Source: Sungkyunkwania multivorans
GTDB lineage: Bacteria > Bacteroidota > Bacteroidia > Flavobacteriales > Flavobacteriaceae
DNA: 64,000 nucleotides
NCBI RefSeq assembly: GCF_042675645.1
Contig: NZ_JBHTJH010000004.1
Location: forward strand, 186,001 to 250,000
Direction of reading: 5' to 3'
This document shows positions 16,760-26,323 of this stretch, piece by piece (the first letter of the stretch is position 1; each line of letters opens with the position of its first letter). The notes under the pieces were generated by a model. It saw nothing but the letters and a program-made list of their open reading frames with translations, had not been told where the DNA came from and searched no databases. Made by a program: the position numbers and the translations under genes.

Positions 16760-18615
16760 TGGCGGACATCATTCAGCTTTTACCCGATCATGTTGCTAAC
16801 CAGATCGCGGCAGGGGAGGTCGTACAACGGCCAGCTTCAGTTGTGAAAGAGCTGTTGGAGAATGCCATCGACGCTAAGGCCGATACCATTACGCTGGTGG
16901 TCAAGGATGCTGGAAAGACCTTGGTGCAGGTCATTGATAATGGCATTGGAATGAGCAATACCGATGCTCGACTCTCGTTTGAGCGTCATGCCACTTCAAA
17001 GATCAGGGTTGCCGAAGACCTATTTCATTTAAATACCAAAGGTTTTAGAGGAGAGGCCTTGGCCTCGATCGCAGCTATCGCTCATGTTGAATTGATCACG
17101 AGACGTGAAATGGACGAATTGGGCACCCAAATAAAGATCGAGGGTAGCAAAGTTATTTCCCAAGAAGTGATCACTGCCCCATTTGGAACGTCGATTGCCG
17201 TAAAGAACCTTTTTTATAATATTCCCGCCCGACGTAACTTCCTTAAATCGGATGCGGTAGAATTGCGTCATGTGATCGACGAGTTTCATCGCGTTGCTTT
17301 GGCGCATCCCGATATCGCATTCACACTCTATCATAACAACGGAGAGCTCTTTAACCTTCCGGCTTCGAATTTACGCCAGCGCGTGGTCAATGTCTTTGGA
17401 GGTAAGACCAACGAGAAGTTGGTACCTGTTAATGAAGAAACCGAAATCGCAGGAATTACTGGTTTTGTGGGGAAACCTTCATTTGCACGAAAAAGTAGAG
17501 GGGAGCAGTTTTTTTTCGTCAACGACCGGTTTGTGAAAAGCAGCTATCTTCATCATGCGATCACCGCTGCTTTTGAAGGGTTATTACCACAAAAATGTCA
17601 TCCTACTTATTTCTTGTATTTCAATATCGACCCAGAGAAGATCGATATCAACATACATCCCACCAAGACCGAGATCAAGTTCGAGGATGAGCATTCGCTC
17701 TATGCGATCCTACGTTCTGCGGTAAAACATAGTTTGGGGCAATTTAACGTGGCTCCGGTGCTAGACTTTCAACACGATTCCAATATGGACACTCCATATT
17801 CTTACAAGAACAGGGAAGCTGCGGTTCCAAAAATTCAGGTCGATCCTACCTTTAATCCTTTCAAAGAGGATGGCCCAGTAAAGAAGACGTTTTCTGGTGC
17901 TGGATACAAGAAAGAGAGCGGATCTTGGGAAAACCTCTATGTAGGATTGGAGTCCAAGGTAGGGAAACAAGAACTTGGAGTTTCGACGATCTCCTTTGAA
18001 TCCGAGGAAGTCACTGGTCATTTATTTACCGACAAAGAAAAGGAAGAGCAGCAGGCAATTACTACGTATCAGCTGCATTCTAAATATATCGTCAGTACCA
18101 TCAAGTCTGGAATGGTGGTCATCGACCAATATCGGGCGCATCAGCGTGTGCTCTATGAGCAATTATTGGCCAATATGACCATTAAGGATACTGTGAGTCA
18201 GCAGTTGTTGTTTCCATTACAGCTTAATTATACCAGCGCTGAAGTTTCATTGCTAAAACCTTTGAAGGATGATTTGGAACGGGCAGGGTTTGTGTTTACA
18301 GCTGTCGAAGAAAACAACGTAGAAATAACAGGAATACCGATCAATGTCACTGAAAGTGAGGTCACGGCCATATTGGACGAGCTGCTATCAGATTTGCAGC
18401 AAGAAGTCCCAGATACGGGATTCAGTCAAATCGACATGTTGGCCAAAAGCATGGCCAAGAGCATTGCTGTTAAAGGGGGCATGCAGTTAGAGACCATGGC
18501 GCAAGAACGACTGGTAAATGATCTATTTGCTTGCAAGGAACCTTCGGTCTCACCATTTAACAAGCCTACCTTCATCACGATTTCGGTAGCAGAATTGGAT
18601 AAAAAATTTTCATAG
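16759..18615 (+). CDS. mutL: DNA mismatch repair protein MutL
   Basis: The 618-aa protein has the GHKL ATPase N-terminus: IAAGEVVQRPASVVKELLENAIDA, DNGIGM, the ERHATSKI lid and TKGFRGEALASIAA, then PTKTEIKFEDEH closing the N-terminal domain (about 1-335). After a variable linker, the dimerisation domain (about 430-618) shows IDQYRAHQRVLYEQLL. The classical endonuclease motif DQHA(X)2E(X)4E reads DQYRAHQRVLYE here, and the C-terminal zinc motif CPHGRP is replaced by CKEPSVSPFN. MutL couples MutS mismatch recognition to strand removal. It overlaps the small membrane gene by one base and abuts the rhomboid gene. Confidence 0.95.
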   Translation: MADIIQLLPDHVANQIAAGEVVQRPASVVKELLENAIDAKADTITLVVKDAGKTLVQVIDNGIGMSNTDARLSFERHATSKIRVAEDLFHLNTKGFRGEALASIAAIAHVELITRREMDELGTQIKIEGSKVISQEVITAPFGTSIAVKNLFYNIPARRNFLKSDAVELRHVIDEFHRVALAHPDIAFTLYHNNGELFNLPASNLRQRVVNVFGGKTNEKLVPVNEETEIAGITGFVGKPSFARKSRGEQFFFVNDRFVKSSYLHHAITAAFEGLLPQKCHPTYFLYFNIDPEKIDINIHPTKTEIKFEDEHSLYAILRSAVKHSLGQFNVAPVLDFQHDSNMDTPYSYKNREAAVPKIQVDPTFNPFKEDGPVKKTFSGAGYKKESGSWENLYVGLESKVGKQELGVSTISFESEEVTGHLFTDKEKEEQQAITTYQLHSKYIVSTIKSGMVVIDQYRAHQRVLYEQLLANMTIKDTVSQQLLFPLQLNYTSAEVSLLKPLKDDLERAGFVFTAVEENNVEITGIPINVTESEVTAILDELLSDLQQEVPDTGFSQIDMLAKSMAKSIAVKGGMQLETMAQERLVNDLFACKEPSVSPFNKPTFITISVAELDKKFS

Positions 18616-19389
18616 ATGTTCAAAGTAACAGAAACAGTAAAGCATATAATAATCATCAACGTGATCTTGTGGATCGCTACGCTATTATTAGTCAATAGGG
18701 GAATTGACCTGAGCGATCTTCTTGCGTTATATTATCCAGAAAATGAGAATTTTGGCATTTGGCAGATCCTCAGTCATATGTTCATGCATGCCACTTATTC
18801 GCAAACAGGAAGTATCGTTATATTTCACATACTTTTCAATATGTTGGGATTGTGGATGTTTGGGTCACCTTTAGAGCAGATGTGGGGCCGAAACAAGTTC
18901 TTGTTCTTTTACTTTTCTGCCGGATTGGGAGCCGCAGCATTGCATACGTTTGTCAATTATTTGCAATTTAATGGTGCCTTGGATGATCTAATATCGTCGG
19001 GATTCGAAAGAGAGCGCATCTTGTCACTTTTGAATAATGGGTCCTACGATACACGCTGGGAGAGTGTGATCGGGGCGGATAGCGTTAGTTCGATGGTTCA
19101 ATCTTTCATTATCCCTGCCGTCGGTGCGTCTGGCGCGATCTTTGGAATTTTGGTCGCATTTGGAATGGCGTTTCCCAATGCAGAACTAATGCTCATATTC
19201 TTACCGATCCCTATCAAGGCCAAATACTTTATTCCTGGTATTCTGGCATTAGAATTATTTTCGGGAATCACTGGGGTGTCTATTTTTAGCCCGAGCAACA
19301 CTGCTTATTTTGCCCATATTGGGGGAGCCATTGTTGGTTTCTTGATCATGTGGTATTGGAGGCGAAGTCAATTCAAACCTAATCTTTAA
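18616..19389 (+). CDS. Rhomboid intramembrane serine protease
   Basis: This 257-aa protein starts directly after the mutL stop. It shows six hydrophobic segments, HILFNMLGLWMFG (about 71-83), a long insert (about 118-160) before the catalytic GASGAIFG (Ser 172), and AHIGGAIVG with His 234. Rhomboids cut membrane proteins within or near the bilayer; the substrate is unknown. It is the first of two adjacent rhomboid genes, 6 bp apart. Confidence 0.93.
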   Translation: MFKVTETVKHIIIINVILWIATLLLVNRGIDLSDLLALYYPENENFGIWQILSHMFMHATYSQTGSIVIFHILFNMLGLWMFGSPLEQMWGRNKFLFFYFSAGLGAAALHTFVNYLQFNGALDDLISSGFERERILSLLNNGSYDTRWESVIGADSVSSMVQSFIIPAVGASGAIFGILVAFGMAFPNAELMLIFLPIPIKAKYFIPGILALELFSGITGVSIFSPSNTAYFAHIGGAIVGFLIMWYWRRSQFKPNL

Positions 19390-19395
19390 TATCAA

Positions 19396-20280
19396 ATGGG
19401 TTGGTCAGATGACATAAAATATCGTTTAAATAGACTAGATGTCGTTGGAAAGTTGATAGTGGCCAATATCGTCATGTTCATAGTTCCCATTATTCTGCGA
19501 TCTGTGTTTGGGCTGTTCAAAATTCCATTTGTAAATATCGTAGAATGGTTAGAGCTGTATCCTAGTTTTGAGCGATTGCTCTTTCGGCCTTGGACCTTGA
19601 TTACCTACGGATTTTTACATGCTGACATATGGCATATTTTCTGGAATATGTTCATTCTTTGGTTTGCAGCCAAAATGATCTTAAATCTTTTCAATGGGAA
19701 GCGATTTTTAAATATTTACTTTCTCGGGATCATCGCCGGCGGTCTAGCTTTTATGATCAGCTACAATATCTTTCCATTCTTCGAAAATAAGTTTGGCCCG
19801 ATCGTGGGTGCTTCGGCAGGAGTAATGGCGGCATTGATCTTTATTTGTACCTATCTTCCAGATAAGGAAGTACGACTTATTTTCTTTAATGTAAAGCTAT
19901 GGTACATCGCTGCTTTCTTTGTTATCAAGGACCTCATGCTTCTATCATCGGATAACGGTGGCGGAAGCTTTGCGCATTTAGGCGGTGCTCTGCTAGGATT
20001 TATGTATGCAAGGCAGCTGGCAAACGGGAAAGATATCGGTGCTGGCTTCGGGAAAATGATGGATGCCATATCAAATATGTTCAAGCCACGTACTAAAAGT
20101 CCCTTAAAGACCGTTCATAGAAAGACGAAAACAAATGTACCTTTTAAAAAGAGTACTACTGTCAAATCTGCGCAGCAGCAAAAGATAGATGCGATATTGG
20201 ATAAGATCAGTAAGTCTGGCTATGAAAGCCTCACCAAGGCGGAGAAAGATTTCTTGTTCAAAGCTGGCAAAGAGGACTGA
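19396..20280 (+). CDS. Second rhomboid intramembrane serine protease
   Basis: A 294-aa protein with WHIFWNMFILW (about 79-89), GASAGVMAA (Ser 140) and AHLGGALLG (His 194), which supply the rhomboid dyad. It differs from its neighbour by a basic, lysine-rich cytoplasmic tail (about 212-270) ending in a short helical segment SKSGYESLTKAEKDFLFKAG, of a type found at the end of many Bacteroidota rhomboids. The two are probably co-transcribed with mutL, though mutL need not share their function. Confidence 0.93.
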   Translation: MGWSDDIKYRLNRLDVVGKLIVANIVMFIVPIILRSVFGLFKIPFVNIVEWLELYPSFERLLFRPWTLITYGFLHADIWHIFWNMFILWFAAKMILNLFNGKRFLNIYFLGIIAGGLAFMISYNIFPFFENKFGPIVGASAGVMAALIFICTYLPDKEVRLIFFNVKLWYIAAFFVIKDLMLLSSDNGGGSFAHLGGALLGFMYARQLANGKDIGAGFGKMMDAISNMFKPRTKSPLKTVHRKTKTNVPFKKSTTVKSAQQQKIDAILDKISKSGYESLTKAEKDFLFKAGKED

Positions 20281-20357
20281 CTTTTCGCAAGGTGCTTTCA
20301 TCATAGAACAGTTGGAATAGGGAGCTATCATACTAATCAAAAAACCTTGAACCACTT

Positions 20358-21380
20358 TTGAAGAACCTTAGTTTTTTAGATAAGATCATATTTTTGATCA
20401 ACTCCTTGTTTGCAGCCCTGTTGCTGTTGTCTTATGGTTTGCCCTATGTGTTTCCAAATGCTTTTCCTGTTCTGGCGGTACTTAGTCTTACAGTTCCCGT
20501 ACTGATCTTGGTGAATCTATTCTTTGTGGTCTATTGGGTCATTAGGTTAAAGCGACAACTCCTGCTCTCGGCACTAGTACTTTTATTGGGATTTGGTCAT
20601 CTCAATTCGCTTTATCGATTTTCGAACAAGTCATTCAAAAAGAATAGGGAAGACTTTTCAGTGATGAGCTACAATGTGCGGCTTTTTAATCTGTACGAAT
20701 GGATCAATGATAAACGAACCGAGGATAATATTGTAAGCTTTATCGAGAAGAAGAACCCTGATGCACTCTGCTTACAGGAATTTCATTTAAGAAAGGAGGA
20801 CGCTTTTTCTTCGATGTATCCCTATCGATATATAAAATTGAAAAGCCAAAACAATAAAGCGGGTCTCGCTATATTCTCTAAGTTTCGGATCGTAAACTCT
20901 GGGTCCTTAGATTTTCCAGATACTTATAACAATGGTATCTATGCAGATATCGTGAAAGGTACTGATACCATAAGGGTCTATAACTTGCACCTGGAGTCTT
21001 TGCGTATCGATCCCTATAAAGAAGAACTAACCCAAGAAAATTCCGGACGATTGCTGAAAAGGATGAGCAGGTCCTTTGTGAAACAGCAGTTTCAGTCCGA
21101 TATTTTTGCCTTGCACCAGAAGGGACACAGATTTCAAAGAGTGGTCTGCGGTGATTTCAATAATACCCAATACAGCCATGTTTATAAGGAGATCAAAGGC
21201 GATATGATGGATGCCTTTGATGAGGCTGGAAGTGGTTTTGGGCGAACCTTCAAATTCAAATTCTTTCCTTTGCGCATAGATTTCATCTTTGTAGAAAAGC
21301 ATATGAAGGTGAAGGGTTTCGAGACCTTTAAAGAGGAGTATTCCGATCACTATCCTGTGATGGCGACACTGAAGATTTAA
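20358..21380 (+). CDS. Membrane-anchored endonuclease/exonuclease/phosphatase family protein
   Basis: The only plausible start is TTG at 20358: an in-frame TAA at 20334 lies 21 bases upstream, and no ATG precedes the first membrane segment. The 340-aa protein has three hydrophobic segments in about residues 10-90. An EEP domain follows: VMSYNVRLFN (about 102), PDALCLQEFH with the catalytic Glu, RVYNLHLESLRID (about 208), VVCGDFNNTQYSH (about 257) and the terminal YSDHYPVMATL with the Asp-His pair. EEP enzymes cut phosphodiester bonds in nucleic acids, lipids or inositol phosphates; the substrate is unknown. Confidence 0.88.
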   Translation: MKNLSFLDKIIFLINSLFAALLLLSYGLPYVFPNAFPVLAVLSLTVPVLILVNLFFVVYWVIRLKRQLLLSALVLLLGFGHLNSLYRFSNKSFKKNREDFSVMSYNVRLFNLYEWINDKRTEDNIVSFIEKKNPDALCLQEFHLRKEDAFSSMYPYRYIKLKSQNNKAGLAIFSKFRIVNSGSLDFPDTYNNGIYADIVKGTDTIRVYNLHLESLRIDPYKEELTQENSGRLLKRMSRSFVKQQFQSDIFALHQKGHRFQRVVCGDFNNTQYSHVYKEIKGDMMDAFDEAGSGFGRTFKFKFFPLRIDFIFVEKHMKVKGFETFKEEYSDHYPVMATLKI

Positions 21381-21390
21381 TTCAATAAAA

Positions 21391-21705
21391 TCAATAGTTC
21401 ATCATCCAACAATCCAATTGGTCGGCGAGGATATGTAACATCAATCCGACGCCTATGATTCTTGTCCACTTCGGAATAAGAAGAATAATATATACTGCTA
21501 TGGCATAATACGAATGTAGCGGATGAAAATTGATACTGCATCGACTAGCATCAAAAATGGGGGTCGCCAACAGATGATCCAGGTCTATTAGCATAGCAGC
21601 CAAAAATAACAGATAGGCGGATTTCCATCGGGTCCGATAGCATAGCAGGGCAATCAGCAATGGGATCACGAAATGAAATCCATAATGAACGAGCATTCTT
21701 CCCAT
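21391..21705 (-). CDS. DUF6122-like small membrane protein
   Basis: A 104-aa protein with about four hydrophobic segments and conserved polar residues inside them (HYGFHF, MLIDLDHLLATP, NFHPLHSYYA, LHILADQLDCW). The His/Asp pattern recalls membrane-bound metal-dependent hydrolases (YdjM-like) and the DUF6122 family. It overlaps wbqC by one base as the last gene of the parA operon. No function is known to me. Confidence 0.7.
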   Translation of the reverse strand: MGRMLVHYGFHFVIPLLIALLCYRTRWKSAYLLFLAAMLIDLDHLLATPIFDASRCSINFHPLHSYYAIAVYIILLIPKWTRIIGVGLMLHILADQLDCWMMNY

Positions 21706-22325
21706 CAGAGGTGCAAATGTTGTGCTTGTAGATAGGTAAGCGCGTTGGTTCCCTCATTAAAAAGCAGGTCCAAGATGCTTAGGTCGTTCAAAAAGCCATG
21801 CTTTGTTCCAAATACTTGGGTGTAGGGCTCTAAGGACGTATGCTCTTTCTTAGCATTGACGAGATATCTCGCATCGACGCCAGAGCTAGAATTTAGTTCA
21901 TACCTGCTCGTCTTTGTAATATTGGTATCCAATTGTAGCAAATCGTTGATCGTCTCGATGCTCTCCATGTTCAAGTCCAGAAGATACCTATGTTGCTTTT
22001 TAAAAATAGGGGCGATGTCATCTTCGTAAAATTCAAAGAAGGGCGATGTCCTGTAAGCTGTCTGCAACGATTTCCAATGCTGTTTTTGCCAAGGAAAATC
22101 GTTCTCTATCTTCACCTCCTTGTACTTTTGGTGCCCGGCTTTTTTGGTATGTTTAACAGGTATGTTCAGCGACAGTTTTCCATTGGCACCATAGACATAC
22201 ATTCTGTTGCGATAGGTTTGCTTTTGATAATTGTCCTCCATCTCAAAAACAACGTCATTCATTTGCGCTATAGCCACATAGTGCGATATCGAAGGAAAAT
22301 AGGTTGGATGGAGCAATACGGACAT
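21705..22325 (-). CDS. WbqC family protein
   Basis: The 206-aa protein opens LLHPTYFPSISHYVAIAQ and has PVKHTKKAGHQKYKEVKIEN, WQKQHWKSLQTAYRTSPFFEFYEDDI and a closing DLLFNEG, all standard WbqC features. WbqC proteins were first seen in O-antigen clusters, but in Flavobacteriia the gene accompanies lepB in this conserved operon. The molecular function is undetermined. Only 2 bases separate its start from the lepB stop. Confidence 0.85.
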   Translation of the reverse strand: MSVLLHPTYFPSISHYVAIAQMNDVVFEMEDNYQKQTYRNRMYVYGANGKLSLNIPVKHTKKAGHQKYKEVKIENDFPWQKQHWKSLQTAYRTSPFFEFYEDDIAPIFKKQHRYLLDLNMESIETINDLLQLDTNITKTSRYELNSSSGVDARYLVNAKKEHTSLEPYTQVFGTKHGFLNDLSILDLLFNEGTNALTYLQAQHLHL

Positions 22326-22327
22326 AT

Positions 22328-24052
22328 TTAGGCCGCTTTTTTACTCCTTCGTTTTTTCCAGACGTAGCTACCAACGATCCAAAGACCAATGACCACAAGA
22401 AAATGAATGAGGTAAGATCTTGGTTCACCATCACCACCGACCGTTGTAAAGATGCGATCCTTACGTATCTTCCATTGACCTATGGGTTTGCCGCTATTGG
22501 ATCCGATACCATCTATACTCATCCAGATGAAGACGGGTTTTCCCACAATATGATCCTCAGGAACGAAACCCCAAAAGCGCGCATCTTGTGATTGGTGACG
22601 ATTATCACCCATCATCCAGTAATAATCCTGTAAGAAGGTATAACGATCTGTGGTGACTCCATTAATTTTGATCTGATTACCCTCTACGGTAAGCGTATTG
22701 CCTTCATATTCGGTGATGATTCTATGGTAGATCGGTAGGTTTTCTATAGTGATTTGTTGTGTAGCTCCAGCAGCAGGCATGGTTATAGGGCCAAAGTTAT
22801 CATTGTTCCCTAGACTTGCACCAACTGGAAAGAAAGCTGGGTCCGTTCCCTTTTCCGCAAATTTCTCTATGCTTTCGACCGATGGGTCGACTCTGAGTTT
22901 TTCCGCTTCTTCTTCCGTGATATTAAATATATAGGTGTCGGATACTGGAGATATTTTCAATGCCTGATTTACATTGGATGTGAACCCACCATTGAAATAT
23001 ACAGCTGTGGAATCTTCTTTGAAGAGTTTGAAATAACCAGCTCCTTTTGCGACCTCTTGCCGTATCAAATTCTTCGCATCCGTTCTATCGTATATCGACC
23101 TTGGCATCGAAGCAAGACTACTGATCAAGTTATCTTGCCCAATCTTATTTATCAGACCCGTTGTGATCCTCCCTTTGGTTTTTATGACATGATAGAATAG
23201 CGGCTTTGCTCTGTCTGGAAGAATACTTCGCTCCCCATTGATATAGATATAGCCATCTTTAATTTCCATTGTATCACCAGGAAGTGCCACGCAACGCTTC
23301 ACATAATTAGTTCTTTTGTCGATAGGTTTATGTACCGGCGTACTTTTCGGGTCTAAGATATTGGTAAGGGTGTCGGTGGGCCAACTGAACACGACAATAT
23401 CATTTCGTTCTATTTCTTCAAATCCTGGCAAGCGCAAATAGGGGAGTTGAGGTTTCTTCAAATAGGAACGTTGTTTCACCAATGGTAGGCTGTCATGGAC
23501 CATAGGAAATGATATGGTCGTCATTGGAATACGCGCGCCATAATGGAATTTACTCACAAATAAGAAATCCCCTGTCATTAATGTTTTTTCCAATGATGAA
23601 GTTGGAATTACATAAGGCTGAATAAAATAGGTATGTACAAATGTTGCAGCTACTACTGCAAATAGAATGGAACTTACCCACTCTCCCGAGGAACTCTTAG
23701 GTTTGGTAGAGCGATTTTCCACATAGCTTACATCTGCGACATAATTAAGATAGTAATTGTAGAAGCCGAGAGTGATAACGGCCAAAAGTGTATCCTTTAT
23801 GGTATTCTTGCCAAAACTCCGTGCAGTTTCTACCCAAATGACGGTGAACATGATGAGGTTAATGATCGGAATAAAAAGTAGTAATACCCACCAAACCGGT
23901 CTGTTGATGATTTTCATCAGGACTACTGCATTGTAGATGGGTACTGCAGCTTCCCAAGCCTTACGTCCTGCTTTAATATATAACTTCCATGTTCCAGCAA
24001 AATGTATGATTTGTAATACTAGAAAAAAAATGAACCACTGCGTAATTGTCAT
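22328..24052 (-). CDS. lepB: Signal peptidase I, long Bacteroidota form
   Basis: The 574-aa protein has several N-terminal hydrophobic segments (residues 1-105, resembling the DUF5684 membrane domain) before the usual LepB part. The catalytic Ser is Ser 153 in VIPTSSLEKTLMTGD; the catalytic Lys lies in NYVKRCVALPGDTMEI (about 250); MMGDNRHQSQDARFWGFVPEDHIVGK is the conserved late box. An insert of roughly 150 residues separates these last two boxes, which is why it is about twice the length of Gram-positive enzymes. It cleaves signal peptides at the inner membrane. It is the fifth gene of the parA operon. Confidence 0.94.
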   Translation of the reverse strand: MTITQWFIFFLVLQIIHFAGTWKLYIKAGRKAWEAAVPIYNAVVLMKIINRPVWWVLLLFIPIINLIMFTVIWVETARSFGKNTIKDTLLAVITLGFYNYYLNYVADVSYVENRSTKPKSSSGEWVSSILFAVVAATFVHTYFIQPYVIPTSSLEKTLMTGDFLFVSKFHYGARIPMTTISFPMVHDSLPLVKQRSYLKKPQLPYLRLPGFEEIERNDIVVFSWPTDTLTNILDPKSTPVHKPIDKRTNYVKRCVALPGDTMEIKDGYIYINGERSILPDRAKPLFYHVIKTKGRITTGLINKIGQDNLISSLASMPRSIYDRTDAKNLIRQEVAKGAGYFKLFKEDSTAVYFNGGFTSNVNQALKISPVSDTYIFNITEEEAEKLRVDPSVESIEKFAEKGTDPAFFPVGASLGNNDNFGPITMPAAGATQQITIENLPIYHRIITEYEGNTLTVEGNQIKINGVTTDRYTFLQDYYWMMGDNRHQSQDARFWGFVPEDHIVGKPVFIWMSIDGIGSNSGKPIGQWKIRKDRIFTTVGGDGEPRSYLIHFLVVIGLWIVGSYVWKKRRSKKAA

Positions 24053-24121
24053 GATATCCTGTAAATTTTTACTTGTTGGTTTGTTTCAAATATATTTTGA
24101 ATGTTACAAAGGTGCTGGCAA

Positions 24122-24823
24122 TTAACCTAGGTTTAACACATCGCGCATGCTAAAGACGCCTGTCTTTCCTACGAGCCACTCCGATGCCACGACCGCACCA
24201 AGCGCAAATCCTTTTCTGTTATGCGCGGTATGTTTTATCTCTAGCGTATCTACTTCGCTATGATACATCACTGCGTGTGTGCCTGGTACTTCTGGAATAC
24301 GTTTCGCAACGATAGGGATCTCATTAGCTTTGGCCACTTCGAGCGCCCATTGTTTATACGCTGAATTTTCAATGATACCCTCGGCCAGTGTTATTGCAGT
24401 TCCACTTGGCGCGTCCAGTTTATTGGTATGATGGATTTCTTCCATCGAGACCTTATACTGTTCTAGAGGGGCCATCATCTCGGCCAGTTTTTTGTTTAGC
24501 TCAAAAAAGATATTGACTCCCAAGCTAAAATTGGAGGCGTAGATAAAAGCACCTTTGCGCTGTTTGCAAAGAGTCGTAATTTTTTCGTAATCTGCCAACC
24601 ATCCAGTAGTGCCAGATACTACCGGAACTCCGTTGTTCAGACAGTTTGCGATGTTGCCAACTGCAGAAGCAGGCACACTAAAGTCGATAGCGACATCTGC
24701 TTCGGTGATGTCGTATTCGATAGTATCCTTGTCAACCTTCAAGACTATATTGTGCCCACGGGAAATTGCTGCTTTCTCAATTTCTTTACCCATGCGTCCA
24801 TAGCCTAAAATTGCTATATCCAT
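24122..24823 (-). CDS. dapB: 4-hydroxy-tetrahydrodipicolinate reductase
   Basis: This 233-aa enzyme reduces hydroxytetrahydrodipicolinate with NAD(P)H in lysine and diaminopimelate synthesis. It starts with the dinucleotide fold ILGYGRMGKEI, then IDFSVPASA and VSGTTGW, and has the active-site box EEIHHTNKLDAPSGTA with the His pair and Lys. It is shorter than the E. coli enzyme, as is usual in this phylum. Its ATG overlaps the DUF5683 stop by one base. Confidence 0.95.
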   Translation of the reverse strand: MDIAILGYGRMGKEIEKAAISRGHNIVLKVDKDTIEYDITEADVAIDFSVPASAVGNIANCLNNGVPVVSGTTGWLADYEKITTLCKQRKGAFIYASNFSLGVNIFFELNKKLAEMMAPLEQYKVSMEEIHHTNKLDAPSGTAITLAEGIIENSAYKQWALEVAKANEIPIVAKRIPEVPGTHAVMYHSEVDTLEIKHTAHNRKGFALGAVVASEWLVGKTGVFSMRDVLNLG

Positions 24824-25425
24824 TAATCAAAGTTAAATCTAAGCCTAAGCCCAGCGTTAGTGTTGTTGTTATTCGGATTCTGTTTAAAATAAGGGTCGAT
24901 CGTCAAGGTAAGGTCTTCTCCTACGTTAAATTGCTTTAAATGCGCATCCACATTGGCGTCGATGATGTTCAACACATAGAGGCCTACGGTGATCAACATG
25001 GACAGGTCCCTATTCCTTCTGAAAAATTCTTGTGCATCGATCAGCCCCTGATTTGATATGATCTCTGTTTGTGTCTCTTGGTCAAAAAATTCATCGTCTC
25101 TGAAGCCCGCCAGTCGACGTTTGTACGCATCTCTGTATCGATTATACTCATTGTTGTTATCCACATAGAAATAAATGCTAGTTCCCATGGCGCCATAGAC
25201 AATGGGGATCTTCCAATAACTCTTGTTGTATGCTTGACCCAGACCAGGCAATATGGCCGAATAGAAGGCTGCTTTGGAAGGCGCTAGTGGGTCTAGATGG
25301 ATCTTTTTGTTCTTCTTATTGGCCTTTATGGTGTCTTGCTCGATGATCACCGTTTCCTGAGCATATAGGAAAGAAGAACAACTCACAAAAAGCAACAAGA
25401 AGCAGAATGAAAAATTACTTTTCAC
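24823..25425 (-). CDS. DUF5683 exported protein
   Basis: A 200-aa protein with a signal peptide (residues 1-22, ending FLYAQ). The segment DPLAPSKAAFYSAILPGLGQAYNKSYWKIPIVYGAMG is the hallmark of DUF5683, a Bacteroidota-specific family, probably in the outer membrane. The C-terminus is strand-like (LTLTIDPYFKQN, GLRLRFNFD). It overlaps parB by 11 bp in this conserved operon. The function is unknown. Confidence 0.88.
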   Translation of the reverse strand: MKSNFSFCFLLLFVSCSSFLYAQETVIIEQDTIKANKKNKKIHLDPLAPSKAAFYSAILPGLGQAYNKSYWKIPIVYGAMGTSIYFYVDNNNEYNRYRDAYKRRLAGFRDDEFFDQETQTEIISNQGLIDAQEFFRRNRDLSMLITVGLYVLNIIDANVDAHLKQFNVGEDLTLTIDPYFKQNPNNNNTNAGLRLRFNFD

Positions 25426-26320
25426 GCTTCATGAGTTTTTTCAATCGGGCAAAGTCATTTTCAGAATTGAACGGAATGATCAATTTTCCTTTGCCATTCT
25501 TTGCTAATTTAACGTCAACGTCTGCCGAAAAGTATTCTCCAAGCTCTTTGATGCCTTTTTTAATGAACTTCGGAGTTGTTTCCTCCTCTTTAGAAGGAAT
25601 CTCAACATTGCTGGTCTCTTTATATTTGCGAACCAAATTTTCGGTCTCCCTTACGGAGAGTGAGTTGGAAATGATCTTTTGATAGATATCTAATTGATCG
25701 GAGGCATCTTCGATATTGATCAAAGCCCGGCCATGTCCCATACTTACAAAACCATCCCGCATTCCGGTCTGAATGATAGGGTCTAACTTAAGTAGACGTA
25801 GATAATTGGCAATGGTGGATCGTTTCTTACCAACGCGTTCGCTCATCTGCTCTTGTGTAAGTTTTATCTCATCGATAAGTCTTTGGTAGGAGAGCGCGAT
25901 CTCTATCGGGTCCAGATCCTGACGTTGAATATTCTCTACCAAAGCCATCTCTAAGGACTCTTGGTCGTTGGTGATCCTAATATATGCGGGAATCGTATCT
26001 AGCCCCACAAGTTTTGACGCTCTGAAGCGTCGTTCTCCCGAGACCAGTTGATACTTGTTGAATTCTAACTTGCGAACGGTAATAGGTTGGATCACGCCTA
26101 GTTCACGAATGGAAGAAGCCAGTTCTCTCAATGTTTCCTCATTGAAGTTGGTCCTTGGTTGGAACGGATTTACTTCGATACTTTTAATATCTAACTCTAC
26201 AATATTCCCGACAACCTTATCCGCATTTTTATCCGCTGCAGATTTTATGTCATTGTCTGGATCTTTCAGCAATGCAGACAGTCCTCTTCCTAGTGCTTGT
26301 TTCTTTGTTGCCTTCGCCAT
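25415..26320 (-). CDS. parB: ParB/Spo0J chromosome partitioning protein
   Basis: The 301-aa protein has the ParB N-terminal CTPase domain (VELDIKSIEVNPFQPRTNF, then GERRFRASKLVGLDTIPAYI) and a central HTH (LTQEQMSERVGKKRSTIANYLRLL). It also has a short basic C-terminal dimerisation part. ParB binds parS sites and spreads as a CTP-dependent clamp that ParA moves. I saw no parS-like palindrome near the locus. It lies 3 bp after parA. Confidence 0.95.
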   Translation of the reverse strand: MAKATKKQALGRGLSALLKDPDNDIKSAADKNADKVVGNIVELDIKSIEVNPFQPRTNFNEETLRELASSIRELGVIQPITVRKLEFNKYQLVSGERRFRASKLVGLDTIPAYIRITNDQESLEMALVENIQRQDLDPIEIALSYQRLIDEIKLTQEQMSERVGKKRSTIANYLRLLKLDPIIQTGMRDGFVSMGHGRALINIEDASDQLDIYQKIISNSLSVRETENLVRKYKETSNVEIPSKEEETTPKFIKKGIKELGEYFSADVDVKLAKNGKGKLIIPFNSENDFARLKKLMKREK

Positions 26321-26323
26321 GCC

